Positions 53,794-62,917 of a DNA stretch of 64,000 nt are shown in pieces. Within the stretch, counting starts at the first letter, position 1; each line of letters starts with the position of its first letter. Source of the DNA: Actinomycetota bacterium (GTDB lineage: Bacteria; Actinomycetota; Actinomycetes; Actinomycetales; Microbacteriaceae). Where the stretch lies: assembly GCA_020160915.1 (NCBI GenBank), contig JAIUPK010000001.1:669961-733960 (forward strand), written 5' to 3'. Under the pieces are notes generated by a model. It was not told the DNA's origin, did no database searches, and worked only from the letters and a program-made list of their open reading frames with translations. The position numbers and the translations under genes were made by a program.

Positions 53794-54885
53794 GTGAACT
53801 TCAAGCGCCTTGGCACCATCGGTGCCATTGCAGTTGCAGGCACCATCCTCCTCTCCTCTTGTGCAGCAAACGAGGGTGGAACCACCGAGCCGACCACGGG
53901 TCCGGCTCTCTCCGGCACGATCGATGGCGCTGGCGCGTCGTCGCAGGGATCGGCGCAGGAGGCCTGGATCGCAGCGTTCCAGACCGCCAACCCCGACCTG
54001 ACCATCAACTACGACCCCTCGGGTTCCGGCGCTGGCCGTGAGGCGTTCATCGCCGGCGGCGTCGCGTTCGCGGGCACCGACTCCTCGCTCAAGCAGGAGG
54101 AGATCGACGGTGGCTTCGCGGGTTGCACCCCCGACACCGGTTACATCCAGGTTCCGGCCTACATCTCCCCGATCGCCGTGATCTTCAACGTGGAGGGTGT
54201 TGACAAGCTCAACCTCGACGCCGTGACCCTCGCCAAGATCTTCAAGGGCGACATCACCACGTGGGATGACGCAGCCATCGTTGCTCTGAACAAGGACGCC
54301 AAGCTTCCGTCGGCCCCCATCACCGCCGTGCACCGCTCGGACGACTCGGGTACCACGAAGAACTTCGCTGACTACCTGTTCCAGAACGCTCCCGACGTGT
54401 GGACCGAGAAGCCCGCTGACCCGTTCCCCTACGCGACCGGTGAGGCCGCTCAGGGCACCTCGGGTGTTGTCGACGCAGTGACCAACGGCACCAACACCAT
54501 CGGTTACGCTGACGCCTCCAAGGCTGGCGACCTCGGAACGGCGGCCATCCAGGTCGGCACCGAGTTCGTGAACTACTCGGCAGAGGCTGCGGCCAAGGTT
54601 GTCGACGAGTCCCCCGCCGGTGACACGAACAACGGCACCACGGACCTGTCGATCAAGATCAACCGCACCACGACCGACGCGACCCACTACCCGCTCGTTC
54701 TGGTGAGCTACATCGTCACCTGCACCGAGTTCGTTGACGCTGAGGTTGCCCCGCTGGTCAAGGGTTACATCACCTACATCACCAGCCAGGATGGCCAGGC
54801 TGAGGCTGCCGCTTCCGCCGGCTCGGCGCCGCTCTCGGCCGCCCTGTCGGACAAGGTTGCGACCGCTCTCGAGGCGATCAAGTAG
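53794..54885 (+). CDS. pstS: Phosphate ABC transporter substrate-binding lipoprotein PstS
   Basis: A 363-residue phosphate-binding lipoprotein with lipobox LLSSC, then IDGAGASSQGSAQEAWIAAF, YDPSGSGAGREAFIAG, FAGTDSSL and HRSDDSGTTKNFADYLF, which are the phosphate-contact blocks of PstS. It binds inorganic phosphate outside the membrane for PstCA. GTG 53794 follows GAAGGG; the open frame to 53578 overlaps the upstream gene and is not used. Codon use is strongly biased to preferred codons, suggesting high expression. Confidence 0.95.
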   Translation: MNFKRLGTIGAIAVAGTILLSSCAANEGGTTEPTTGPALSGTIDGAGASSQGSAQEAWIAAFQTANPDLTINYDPSGSGAGREAFIAGGVAFAGTDSSLKQEEIDGGFAGCTPDTGYIQVPAYISPIAVIFNVEGVDKLNLDAVTLAKIFKGDITTWDDAAIVALNKDAKLPSAPITAVHRSDDSGTTKNFADYLFQNAPDVWTEKPADPFPYATGEAAQGTSGVVDAVTNGTNTIGYADASKAGDLGTAAIQVGTEFVNYSAEAAAKVVDESPAGDTNNGTTDLSIKINRTTTDATHYPLVLVSYIVTCTEFVDAEVAPLVKGYITYITSQDGQAEAAASAGSAPLSAALSDKVATALEAIK

Positions 54886-54900
54886 CACCTGTGCAGTAAC

Positions 54901-54948
54901 TGTCGGGCTGCGGCTGGCGTGCATTGCACGCAGGGTCGCAGCCCGACA
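54901..54948 (+). terminator. Long hairpin between pstS and pstC
   Basis: TGTCGGGCTGCG (54901-54912) pairs perfectly with CGCAGCCCGACA (54937-54948), enclosing a second perfect stem GCGTGCA/TGCACGC (54917-54931). Such intercistronic hairpins protect the pstS mRNA and reduce read-through, giving an excess of binding protein. Confidence 0.8.
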
Positions 54949-55021
54949 GACTGTAGAGCACCGGCCCTCCCCGAATCCTCCCCCAAGATCCACACCACCC
55001 AGGTCGCGCAGGAAGACAGGA

Positions 55022-55960
55022 ATGACGACAGGAACCCCGTCGCTGCGAGCGAAAGCCCGCCCGGCCGACCGAATCTTCGCCGGCAGCACCATCGTCGCTG
55101 GCAGCCTCATCCTCGCGGCCCTCGCCGCGGTCGCCGTCTTCCTGGTCGCACAGAGCATCCCCGCACTGGTCGCCGACCCCGCCGAGCTCAAGGGCTCACC
55201 GTCGAGCTTCTGGGCCTACGTCGGGCCGCTCGCGTTCGGAACCGTCTGGGCAGCACTGCTCGCCCTGATCATGGCACTGCCGCTCTCGCTCGGCATCGCC
55301 CTCTTCATCTCGCACTACGCCCCGCGGCGCGTCGCCCAGGGCCTCGGCTACGTCATCGACCTGCTGGCCGCCGTGCCGTCGGTCGTCTTCGGCCTGTGGG
55401 GCATCAAGGTTCTGGCCCCCGCCGTCACCCCGCTCTACGGCTGGCTGGTCGACAACCTGGGCTGGATCCCGCTGTTCGCCCCTCCGGTCTCCGGAACCGG
55501 TCGCACCATCCTCACCGTCGCGATCGTGCTCGCCGTCATGATCATCCCGATCATCACCGCCATCACCCGCGAGGTCTTCCTGCAGACCCCCGTGCTCCAC
55601 GAGGAGGCCGCGCTCGCGCTCGGCGCCACCCGCTGGGAGATGATCCAGATGGCGGTGCTGCCGTTCGGTCGCCCCGGCATCATCTCGGCCGCCATGCTCG
55701 GTCTGGGTCGCGCCCTCGGCGAGACCATGGTGGTCGCCATGGTGCTCTCCCCCGCGGCCCTCATCACGATCGTGCTCACGGGTTCGCAGAACCCCTCGAC
55801 CATCGCCGGCAACATCGCCCTGAACTTCCCTGAGGCTCACGGAGTCGGCGTCAACGCCCTCATCGCAACCGGACTCATCCTGTTCGTCATCACGCTCGTG
55901 ATCAACTCGATCGCGCGCTTCGTGATCAACCGCCGCAAGGCATTCTCGGGAGCCAACTGA
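55022..55960 (+). CDS. pstC: Phosphate ABC transporter permease PstC
   Basis: A 312-residue membrane protein with about six helices, the permease EAA-type loop EEAALALGATRWEMIQMAVLPF and the conserved GRALGETMVVAMV. It pairs with PstA to form the phosphate channel. ATG 55022 follows GGAAGACAGG; its stop shares one base with the pstA start. Confidence 0.95.
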   Translation: MTTGTPSLRAKARPADRIFAGSTIVAGSLILAALAAVAVFLVAQSIPALVADPAELKGSPSSFWAYVGPLAFGTVWAALLALIMALPLSLGIALFISHYAPRRVAQGLGYVIDLLAAVPSVVFGLWGIKVLAPAVTPLYGWLVDNLGWIPLFAPPVSGTGRTILTVAIVLAVMIIPIITAITREVFLQTPVLHEEAALALGATRWEMIQMAVLPFGRPGIISAAMLGLGRALGETMVVAMVLSPAALITIVLTGSQNPSTIAGNIALNFPEAHGVGVNALIATGLILFVITLVINSIARFVINRRKAFSGAN

Positions 55961-57042
55961 TGACCACGACGACCGCCAGCACGGGCATCGTGAACTCCCT
56001 GACCACCGGCAGACTTCCCAAGTGGGCGCCGTGGGCGCTCCTGGCCGGCAGTTGGCTCGCCATGTGCGCCGTGTTCGCTCTCGTCGCCGCCGCGAACGGC
56101 AGCGAGTTCAACATCGTGCTGTCGATCTTCCTCGGCACCGTGCTCTTCGACGCGCTGATCTTCGTCGTCGCCTACCTGGTCGAGGGCGTTCGTCAGGCCA
56201 AGAACCGCCTCGTCACCTCGCTCGTGCTCACGGCGTTCATCATCGCCCTGCTGCCGCTGATCTCGCTGCTCTTCACCGTCGTCGTCAGCGGAGCCGCCCG
56301 CTTCGACCCGCTGTTCTTCACCAGCTCGATGCGCAACGTGGTCGGCGAAGGTGGCGGTGCGCTGCACGCGATCATGGGCACGCTGCTGATCACCGGCATG
56401 GCGACGCTCATCTCCGTGCCCGTCGGTCTGCTCACCGCGATCTACCTGGTCGAGTACGGTCGCGGAATGCTCGCGCGCTCGATCACCTTCTTCGTGGATG
56501 TTATGACGGGCATCCCGTCGATCGTGGCCGGTCTGTTCGCTTTCGCCTTCTTCGCCCTGGTGTTCTCAGACCCGGGCATCCGGTTCGGCTTCGGTGGCTC
56601 GGTAGCGCTGTCGCTGCTGATGATCCCCGTGGTGGTGCGCTCGAGCGAGGAGATGCTCAAGATCGTGCCCAACGAGCTGCGCGAGGCCTCGTACGCGCTG
56701 GGTGTGCCGAAGTGGCTGACGATCCTCAAGATCGTCATCCCCACGTCGATCGCCGGCATCACGACCGGTGTCACGCTGGCCATCGCCCGCGTCATCGGCG
56801 AGACCGCGCCCCTGCTCATCATCTCCGGATTCACCGCGAGCATGAACTACGACCTGTTCAGCGACCGCATGATGAGCCTGCCGGTGTTCGTGTACACGCA
56901 GTACGCGAACCCCGGCTCGGTCGTGCAGCCCTACCTCGACCGCGCTTGGGCGGGCGCACTCACCCTGATCCTGATCGTGATGGCGCTCAACCTCATCGCG
57001 CGACTCATTGCCCGCATCTTCTCCCCCAAGCTCGGCCGCTAG
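55960..57042 (+). CDS. pstA: Phosphate ABC transporter permease PstA
   Basis: A 360-residue membrane protein. Two extra N-terminal helices precede the standard permease part (ALHAIMGTLLITGMATLISVPVG), the loop REASYALGVPKWLTILKIVIP and RVIGETAPLLIISGF. The channel partner of PstC. Confidence 0.95.
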   Translation: MTTTTASTGIVNSLTTGRLPKWAPWALLAGSWLAMCAVFALVAAANGSEFNIVLSIFLGTVLFDALIFVVAYLVEGVRQAKNRLVTSLVLTAFIIALLPLISLLFTVVVSGAARFDPLFFTSSMRNVVGEGGGALHAIMGTLLITGMATLISVPVGLLTAIYLVEYGRGMLARSITFFVDVMTGIPSIVAGLFAFAFFALVFSDPGIRFGFGGSVALSLLMIPVVVRSSEEMLKIVPNELREASYALGVPKWLTILKIVIPTSIAGITTGVTLAIARVIGETAPLLIISGFTASMNYDLFSDRMMSLPVFVYTQYANPGSVVQPYLDRAWAGALTLILIVMALNLIARLIARIFSPKLGR

Positions 57043-57066
57043 GCCTCAGCACAGATAAGGAAACCC

Positions 57067-57846
57067 GTGTCCAAGCGCATCGAGGTCAACGACCTGAACG
57101 TCTACTACGGCAAGTTCAAGGCCGTCGAGGATGTCACGCTCAGAATCGAACCCCGCACCGTGACGGCCTTCATCGGCCCCTCCGGCTGTGGCAAGTCGAC
57201 GTTCCTGCGCACGCTCAACCGCATGCACGAGGTCATCCCCGGCGCCTGGGTGGACGGTGAGGTGCTGATCGACGGCAACAACCTCTACGGCCCCGGCGTC
57301 GACCCGGTGCTCGTGCGCCGCCAGGTGGGCATGGTGTTCCAGCGCCCCAACCCGTTCCCCACCATGTCGATCCGCGACAACGTGCTCGCCGGGGTCAAGC
57401 TCAATAACACCCGCATGTCGAAGTCGGATGGCGACGCTCTCGTCGAGAAGAGCCTGCAGGGCGCCAACCTCTGGAACGAGGTCAAGGACCGCCTGCACCT
57501 GCCCGGCTCGGGTCTCTCCGGTGGTCAGCAGCAGCGCCTCTGCATCGCTCGCGCGATCGCGGTCTCGCCCGAGGTCATCCTCATGGACGAGCCCTGCTCG
57601 GCACTCGACCCGATCTCCACCCTCGCTATCGAGGACCTGATCGAGGAGCTCAAGACCGAGTACACGATCGTGATCGTCACGCACAACATGCAGCAGGCAT
57701 CCCGTGTCTCAGACCGCACGGCGTTCTTCAACATCGCGGGAACCGGCAAGCCGGGCAAGCTCATCGAGTACGACGACACCACGACGATCTTCTCGAAGCC
57801 GAGCGTTCAGGCCACTGAGGACTACGTCTCGGGCAAGTTCGGTTGA
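57067..57846 (+). CDS. pstB: Phosphate ABC transporter ATPase PstB
   Basis: A 259-residue ATPase: Walker [11 protein letters not shown]-loop VFQRPNPFP, signature LSGGQQQR, Walker [14 protein letters not shown] and H-loop VTHNMQQ. It powers phosphate import and, with PhoU, feeds the SenX3-RegX3 signal. GTG 57067 follows AAGGAAA. Confidence 0.96.
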   Translation: MSKRIEVNDLNVYYGKFKAVEDVTLRIEPRTVTAFIGPSGCGKSTFLRTLNRMHEVIPGAWVDGEVLIDGNNLYGPGVDPVLVRRQVGMVFQRPNPFPTMSIRDNVLAGVKLNNTRMSKSDGDALVEKSLQGANLWNEVKDRLHLPGSGLSGGQQQRLCIARAIAVSPEVILMDEPCSALDPISTLAIEDLIEELKTEYTIVIVTHNMQQASRVSDRTAFFNIAGTGKPGKLIEYDDTTTIFSKPSVQATEDYVSGKFG

Positions 57847-57859
57847 TCTAGCCTCCGGT

Positions 57860-57892
57860 GGTTGAGTAGCAGCGAAGCGGCGTATCGAAAGC
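57860..57892. repeat. Family 1 repeat after pstB
   Basis: GGTTGAGTAGCAGCGAAGCG followed by GCGTATCGAAAGC; the last CC is changed to GC. Confidence 0.75.
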
Positions 57893-57906
57893 AGTGGTCG
57901 CCCCCT

Positions 57907-57964
57907 CGAGATGACCGAAATGGTGGGTGCGCGGTCGCGTCAACCCACCATTTCGGTCATCTCG
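57907..57964. terminator. Perfect 22-bp inverted repeat between pstB and the OsmC gene
   Basis: The arms 57907-57928 (CGAGATGACCGAAATGG...) and 57943-57964 (...CCATTTCGGTCATCTCG) are exact reverse complements around a 14-base loop. Placed between convergent genes it will terminate both transcripts. Its length and perfection are greater than needed for a simple terminator. Confidence 0.7.
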
Positions 57965-57975
57965 GCGCTGGTTAG

Positions 57976-58401
57976 TCAGGAGTCGACCACCACGATTGTG
58001 CCGTGCACGTCGCACGCCGCTGCGAGGGTGTTGTAGATCGTGCCGAACTGGATCAGGTTGCGATGCAGCAGGTCGACCCTGCGCTCGCTCTCGCCAGTCA
58101 CAATGCGAAGCTCGTATTCGAGCTCAGTGAACTTCGGCGGAACATCCTGACGATGGGCCGTGACGCTCACCTCGGCGCTCTCGTAGTCGAACGGCATCAT
58201 CGCGCGCGCTCGCTCGAGACCCTTGAGCAGGCATCCGGCCAATGCAGCCGACAGCAGTTCGGCGGGGCCGGGCAGACCCGACGGCGAAGGAGGCTGCCAG
58301 GCCGAGTCAAGTGGGATGACGGCCTCGCCCGCCGTGATACTGGATGCGCGGTCGGCGGTGGTGCGCGCCCTCACGCTGTAGGTTCCGGACGAATCAGTCA
58401 T
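57976..58401 (-). CDS. OsmC/Ohr-family protein
   Basis: A 141-residue OsmC-fold protein: GPAELLSAALAGCLLKGLERA contains the peroxidatic-type cysteine, followed by the conserved strand ESAEVSVTAHRQ. The second active-site cysteine may be C129 in AAACDVHGT. Members reduce organic peroxides. It is near the DipZ-like gene, another redox function. Confidence 0.82.
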   Translation of the reverse strand: MTDSSGTYSVRARTTADRASSITAGEAVIPLDSAWQPPSPSGLPGPAELLSAALAGCLLKGLERARAMMPFDYESAEVSVTAHRQDVPPKFTELEYELRIVTGESERRVDLLHRNLIQFGTIYNTLAAACDVHGTIVVVDS

Positions 58402-58452
58402 GAGTCCAGCGTGAACGGCGGATGCGACTGGTGCCAGAGCCGATGGTCCCGT

Positions 58453-58539
58453 CTACCGCGGCAGCTCGCGGTCGAGCAGGGCGAGCACCATCGAGGGCAG
58501 CGCCAGTGCGCACATCTCGACGAACCAGAACACCGCCAT
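58453..58539 (-). pseudogene. Possible remnant: short hydrophobic reading frame
   Basis: In the gap between the OsmC and DipZ-like genes, a 28-codon frame (MAVFWFVEMCALALPSMVLA and eight more residues) looks like one membrane helix with a charged end. It abuts a family 1 repeat at 58564 and may be the tail of a lost gene. Weak evidence. Confidence 0.2.
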
Positions 58540-58563
58540 GCCGGTCTCCGCCGTGATACCGCT

Positions 58564-58640
58564 GGTTGAGTAGCCGCGAAGCGGCGTATCGAAACCAGCA
58601 CGGTGGCCCGGTTTCGATACGCGCTTCGCGCTACTCAACC
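58564..58640. repeat. Inverted pair of family 1 repeats
   Basis: GGTTGAGTAG...GTATCGAAACC at 58564-58596 and its inverse GGTTTCGATACGC...CTCAACC at 58610-58640 can fold into one long hairpin, ten bases before the end of the DipZ-like gene, and probably act as its terminator. Confidence 0.85.
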
Positions 58641-58649
58641 CGCCGGCGC

Positions 58650-60371
58650 CTACCCGAAGGTGAACGAGTAGGCCTCGAGCCCTGGCGATAGCGTCACCTC
58701 GAGGGCGCCCTTGACGGCCCCACCCATCGGGATGATCGAGTACGAGTTGGGCGTGCCCGACACCTCGAACTCGCGCTCCTGGCCGTTGACCGTGACGGTC
58801 ACCGTGCCCTCGCCGCCCAGCACCATCCGCACCTCGCGGGCGGTGTAGTTGAGCCGGATGCTCGCGGGCCCGTTCGCCGGCTGGGCGTTCTGGAAGTCGA
58901 GCGTCCAGTCACCCTTCAGCGCGAACGAGTCGTCGGCCAGGGTCGACGGGTAGCGATAGCTGTTCGTGCCCGACGCGTACTTCTCGTCGCCGCCGAAGTT
59001 CACGACCTTGCCGAGGCTGAGGTAGGTCTCCGGGGTGGTGGAGCCGGCGTCAGGGGTGTCGTCCGAGACATCCGTTGCCGGGGGCAGTTTCACGTCGGGG
59101 TTGGCAGCCACGAGCAACTGGCGGATGAGCTCCTCGGTGTTGGCATAGCCGCCCTCGCCGAACTTCACGTGGCGCACGACGCCCTCGGCATCGATCAGGT
59201 AGTGCGCGGGCCAGTAGCGGTTGCGGTAGTTGGTCCACGTGCTGAGGTTGTTGTCGAGTGCCACGGGGTAGGTGATGCCGAAGTTGCGCGCCCCCGCCAT
59301 GACGTTGGCGGGCACCTTCTCGAAGGCGTACTCGGGCGAGTGGATGCCGATGACCTCGAGTCCGGCATCCTTGTAGGCGTCGTACCAGGCCGTGATGTGC
59401 GGGATCGAGCGCTGGCAGTTGATGCAGGAGTAGGCCCAGAAGTCGACCAGCACGACCTTGCCCTTGAGCTCGGCCAGGTCGACCGGCTGGTCGTTCTCCG
59501 TGTTGAACCACTGCTGGATTCCCGTGATGTCGGGCGCGGTACCGCAGCTCTCGAGCTCGGTGGCGCCGTTGGTGCAGAGATCGAGATCCTTGTTCTGGTC
59601 GTTCTCGAGCCCGCCCAGGTCGAGCTGCTCGGCGATGGCTTCCGAGTTGGAGAACTGGTCCTGCAGGGCGCTCGTGTAGTCGGGGATGAGCCGCTGGATG
59701 AGCTGCGGCACGTTGAACACCAGGCCGATCGACAGGGCGATCATGAGCACGCCGCCGATGACCCGGATGCGCTGCTGGTGCTTGCGGAACGTCTTCACCC
59801 GCTCGGCGACTCGGCGGCCGGCGAGGGCGAACACGAGCAGGGGCAGGGCGGCGCCGAGCGCGAAGCTCACCGTGAGCACGATCGTCTCGGTGCCGATGCG
59901 GCCGGTCGAGCCGGCCACCGTGATCGCCGCCAGCACCGGTCCGGCGCACGGCACGTACACGGCGCCGAGCGCGAGGCCGAGCACGAATCCGCCGCGGTCG
60001 GTGCCGACGTTCTTCTGCGGGATCCACGAGAACGGCTTCTCCAGGATGTGCTGGAACTTCGGCACGATGAGGCCGACGCCGATGAGCACCAGCACCACGA
60101 TGCCAGCCCACCGCAGGAAGTCCTGCGGCAGGTTCAGCAGCGCGAGGATCAGCGAGCCGATCAGGGTGAAGACGCTGAACGCCACCACGAGGCCCGAGAT
60201 GACGAGGTAGGGGCGCCAGCGCGAGACGGTGGGTGCGGCATCCGGAGCCCCATCGGCGCGGGCGCTGAGCGCGCCACCCGACAGGAAGATGACCGGCAGC
60301 ACCGGGAGTATGCAGGGCGAGATTCCGGTGATGAGGCCACCGAGGAATCCGATGAGGGCGAGGCTGAACAC
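58650..60371 (-). CDS. DipZ-like protein: CcdA membrane domain, thioredoxin-like domain, C-terminal beta domain
   Basis: A 573-residue protein. Residues 1-240 are a CcdA-type electron transporter with about six helices, cysteine C18 in GISPCILPVLP and a second one in VPCAGPVL. Residues about 300-440 are a thioredoxin-like module with active site CINC in VDFWAYSCINCQRSIPH. The remaining about 120 residues form a beta-rich domain. It carries reducing power to exported proteins, as DipZ in mycobacteria. GTG 60371 has GGAGG five bases upstream; the open frame to 60620 is not used. Divergent from the fasciclin gene. Confidence 0.88.
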   Translation of the reverse strand: MFSLALIGFLGGLITGISPCILPVLPVIFLSGGALSARADGAPDAAPTVSRWRPYLVISGLVVAFSVFTLIGSLILALLNLPQDFLRWAGIVVLVLIGVGLIVPKFQHILEKPFSWIPQKNVGTDRGGFVLGLALGAVYVPCAGPVLAAITVAGSTGRIGTETIVLTVSFALGAALPLLVFALAGRRVAERVKTFRKHQQRIRVIGGVLMIALSIGLVFNVPQLIQRLIPDYTSALQDQFSNSEAIAEQLDLGGLENDQNKDLDLCTNGATELESCGTAPDITGIQQWFNTENDQPVDLAELKGKVVLVDFWAYSCINCQRSIPHITAWYDAYKDAGLEVIGIHSPEYAFEKVPANVMAGARNFGITYPVALDNNLSTWTNYRNRYWPAHYLIDAEGVVRHVKFGEGGYANTEELIRQLLVAANPDVKLPPATDVSDDTPDAGSTTPETYLSLGKVVNFGGDEKYASGTNSYRYPSTLADDSFALKGDWTLDFQNAQPANGPASIRLNYTAREVRMVLGGEGTVTVTVNGQEREFEVSGTPNSYSIIPMGGAVKGALEVTLSPGLEAYSFTFG

Positions 60372-60642
60372 GTAGTCCTCCGTGAGGTGAGGCGAGGCGG
60401 GCGGGGTTCCGCCGGTCTCACGCAGTTCGGAACGGTGGCGTCGAACGGTTGGCTCTGCCGACCGAACTGCCCAGAATTGGGCCGCCGAAGGCCGCCAACC
60501 TGAGCGAAGCCTGCGAACGTCACGCGAAGCGCACCCAATTCCAAACCGCTGCGCCGAGGTGTCCGAACTGACCTGTGATGGCCGACACACCGGTTGGCCC
60601 TCACGGCCTTCGGGGGCCACTCACATTCACAAGGAGAATCCC
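60372..60642. other. 271-base divergent control region of the DipZ-like and fasciclin genes
   Basis: No gene. It contains inverted repeats GCAGTTCGG (from 60421) with CCGAACTGC (before 60471), and AATTGGG/CCCAATT further right. SigK control would be expected from gene content, but I cannot point to a convincing SigK-type -35/-10 pair. Confidence 0.5.
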
Positions 60643-61290
60643 ATGCGAGTTCTGAAGCGCAACACCTTCGCTGCACTTACTCTCGCTGCCGTGGCCACTT
60701 TCGGCCTCGCAGCGTGTGCACCTGCCGCAACCGACACCGCGACCGAGCCGTCGTCGCCCGCCGCCGAGGCGCCGATGGACGACTACACGGGCGACCTGGT
60801 CGGCGCCGGCTGCGCCGCCTACGCCGAGGCTGTGCCCGACGGCGGTGGCTCGATCGTGGGTATGGCCCAGGATCCGGTTGCGGTCGCGGCATCCAACAAC
60901 CCGCTGCTGAAGACCCTGGTCGCGGCGGTCAGCGGACAGCTGAACCCCGACGTCAACCTCGTCGACACGCTGAACGGCTCCGAGTTCACCGTCTTCGCTC
61001 CGGTGGATGACGCGTTCGCGAAGCTCCCGGCCGAGACCGTCGAGGCGCTCAAGCTGCCGGAGAACGCCGCGCTGCTGACCAGCATCCTCACCTACCACGT
61101 CGTGCCCGGCCAGATCCTGCCGTCGGACATCGATGGTGAGCTCACCACCGTCAACGGCGCCAAGGTGACCGTGACCGGCAGTGGCGACAACATCAAGGTG
61201 AACGACGCGACCGTCATCTGCGGTGGCGTGCACACCGCCAACGCCACGGTGTACCTCATCGACACCGTGCTCACGCCTCCGGCCAGCTAA
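60643..61290 (+). CDS. Fasciclin-domain lipoprotein (MPT83-like)
   Basis: A 215-residue lipoprotein with lipobox LAACAP, a Thr/Ser/Pro/Ala linker and a fasciclin domain (about 70-215): [33 protein letters not shown] and [11 protein letters not shown]. Fasciclin domains mediate adhesion. The set of fasciclin lipoprotein, DipZ-like protein and sigK-rskA matches the mycobacterial mpt83/mpt70-dipZ SigK regulon. ATG 60643 follows AAGGAG. Confidence 0.9.
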   Translation: MRVLKRNTFAALTLAAVATFGLAACAPAATDTATEPSSPAAEAPMDDYTGDLVGAGCAAYAEAVPDGGGSIVGMAQDPVAVAASNNPLLKTLVAAVSGQLNPDVNLVDTLNGSEFTVFAPVDDAFAKLPAETVEALKLPENAALLTSILTYHVVPGQILPSDIDGELTTVNGAKVTVTGSGDNIKVNDATVICGGVHTANATVYLIDTVLTPPAS

Positions 61291-61308
61291 CACTGCCGGA
61301 AGACAACG

Positions 61309-61336
61309 GGGGCCCGCGTGACGTCACGCGGGCCCC
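61309..61336 (+). terminator. Terminator of the fasciclin gene
   Basis: GGGGCCCGCGTGAC (61309-61322) and GTCACGCGGGCCCC (61323-61336) are a perfect 14-bp palindrome followed by TCTTC, 18 bases after the stop codon. Confidence 0.85.
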
Positions 61337-61448
61337 TCTTCGTGCGCCGGGGCATCCGCTGCAGATTCGGGCAAACCGATCGAGCGGATGCTCCGAACCA
61401 GCTGCATGAGGACCATGACGACGAGAGCCATCGGGCGGGAGATCTGCG

Positions 61449-62051
61449 ATGCTTGAACTCGTGCCGGGGGAACGTAACGTGAGCGACCCTGCCAGCGAGA
61501 CTCCCGCCTCTCGCCTGCAGGAGTTGCTCGCCCGGGTCGGTCGGGGGGACCGCCAGGCGTTCAGCGCCCTCTACGACGAGATGGCGCCGCGCGTGCTCGG
61601 CCTCGTGACCCGCCTGCTGCGCGACCCCGCGCAGTCCGAGGAGGTCACCCAGGAGATCTTCCTCGAGATCTGGCAAACCTCTTCACGTTTTGATCCGAAC
61701 AAAGGGGGAGCGTCAACCTGGATTCTCACCATGACCCATCGTCGGGCCGTGGACCGGGTGCGCGCCTCACAGGCGTCCCGTGACCGCGATGTGAAGGTCG
61801 GCATCCGGGATCTCGACGCCGACTACGACCACGTAGCAGAATCCGTTGAAGTACGAATCGAACATGAAAGGGTGGAGAAGGCCATGGCACGACTGACCGA
61901 CATGCAGCGCCAGGCGATCACCCTGTCGTACTACGGCGGCTACAGCAACAGCGAGGTCGCCGAGATTCTCAGCGTGCCGATCGGCACGATCAAGACACGT
62001 ATCCGTGACGGAATGATCCGCCTGCGCGACGAGATGGGGGTGGCATCGTGA
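61449..62051 (+). CDS. sigK: ECF sigma factor SigK
   Basis: A 200-residue group-4 sigma factor with region 2 (QAFSALYDEMAPRVLGLVTRLLRDPAQSEEVTQEIFLEIWQ) and region 4 (DMQRQAITLSYYGGYSNSEVAEILSVPIGTIKTRIRDGMIRLRDEM). It directs RNA polymerase to promoters of secreted redox and surface proteins, held inactive by RskA. ATG 61449 has GGGAG upstream; GTG 61479 with GGGGGA is an equally good start and gives 190 residues. Confidence 0.9.
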   Translation: MLELVPGERNVSDPASETPASRLQELLARVGRGDRQAFSALYDEMAPRVLGLVTRLLRDPAQSEEVTQEIFLEIWQTSSRFDPNKGGASTWILTMTHRRAVDRVRASQASRDRDVKVGIRDLDADYDHVAESVEVRIEHERVEKAMARLTDMQRQAITLSYYGGYSNSEVAEILSVPIGTIKTRIRDGMIRLRDEMGVAS

Positions 62052-62806
62052 CGAGCGACAAGGAACTCGGCAACCTGTCCGGCTCCTACGCCCTCAATGG
62101 GCTGGATGCCGCTGACCTCGCCGAATTCGAGACTCACCTTCAGCAGTCCCAGGCCACCCGCGACGAGGTCACCGAGCTGACGGACACCGCGGTGCTGCTC
62201 GGACTCGCCGTCGAGCCGGTGCAGCCCTCGGCCGGACTCAAGGCGTCGATCATGGACCAGCTGGATGCGCATCCGCAGCTTCCGGTTGCGGCTGCGTCGT
62301 CCGCGGCTTTCGCGTCTCCCGCCGGCCGCAAGGCTCAGGCGCGCTGGTTCACCCGCCCGGTGACCGCGCTGGCCGCGGTGGCTGCCGCGATCGCGCTGTT
62401 CGTCGGCGGTGGGGTCATCACGACCTCGCTCGCCCAGAACAGTTTCGCCCAGCAGCAGGCCGATCAGCTCGCCGCCATCAACTCGGCGGATGACGCGCAG
62501 CGCGCCAGCGTCGACCTCGCCGACGGCGGCACCGCCACGCTCGTCTGGTCGAACACGCTGCTGAGCTCGGCGCTCATCGTGGACGGCCTCGCTCCCCTGC
62601 CAGCCGACCGCACCTACGAGCTCTGGTACATCAACGACGCGGGCGCACGCCCCGCCGGCACCTTCGGGGTCGCCGGCAGCGGCAGCACCTGGCGCGTGCT
62701 CGACGGAACGATGAAGGCCGGCGACACCGTCGGCGTCACCGTGGAGCCGCGCGGCGGGTCTGACGCACCGACGACCGACCCGGTGGTCGTGATCGCTTCC
62801 GCGTAG
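62048..62806 (+). CDS. rskA: Anti-sigma-K factor RskA
   Basis: A 252-residue single-pass membrane protein. The N-terminal zinc-less anti-sigma domain (GSYALNGLDAADLAEFETHLQQS) faces the cytoplasm, one helix spans residues about 100-125 (VTALAAVAAAIALFVGGGVI), and the C-terminal RskA domain is extracytoplasmic (YELWYINDAGARPAGTF, VTVEPRGGSDAPT). Its GTG start overlaps the sigK stop by four bases. Redox-triggered loss of RskA would free SigK. Confidence 0.93.
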   Translation: MTSDKELGNLSGSYALNGLDAADLAEFETHLQQSQATRDEVTELTDTAVLLGLAVEPVQPSAGLKASIMDQLDAHPQLPVAAASSAAFASPAGRKAQARWFTRPVTALAAVAAAIALFVGGGVITTSLAQNSFAQQQADQLAAINSADDAQRASVDLADGGTATLVWSNTLLSSALIVDGLAPLPADRTYELWYINDAGARPAGTFGVAGSGSTWRVLDGTMKAGDTVGVTVEPRGGSDAPTTDPVVVIASA

Positions 62807-62815
62807 CACCCCGCT

Positions 62816-62901
62816 GGTTGAGTAGCCGACGGAGTCGGCGTATCGAAACCAACATCGCGGTTGCATGGTTTCGATACGCGGCCCTTGGCCGCTACTCAAC
62901 C
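62816..62901. repeat. Inverted pair of family 1 repeats after rskA
   Basis: Copies at 62816-62850 (core GCCGACGGAGTCGGC) and, inverted, 62867-62901 (core GCGGCCCTTGGCCGC). Each has its own perfect core stem although the core sequences differ, and the ends pair with one another. Confidence 0.85.
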
Positions 62902-62917
62902 AGCGGGCAGAAGTAAT

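Noticed and set aside
53719-55191. 490-residue minus-strand frame opposite pstS
   Set aside because: Shadow of pstS and the start of pstC; no recognisable motifs.
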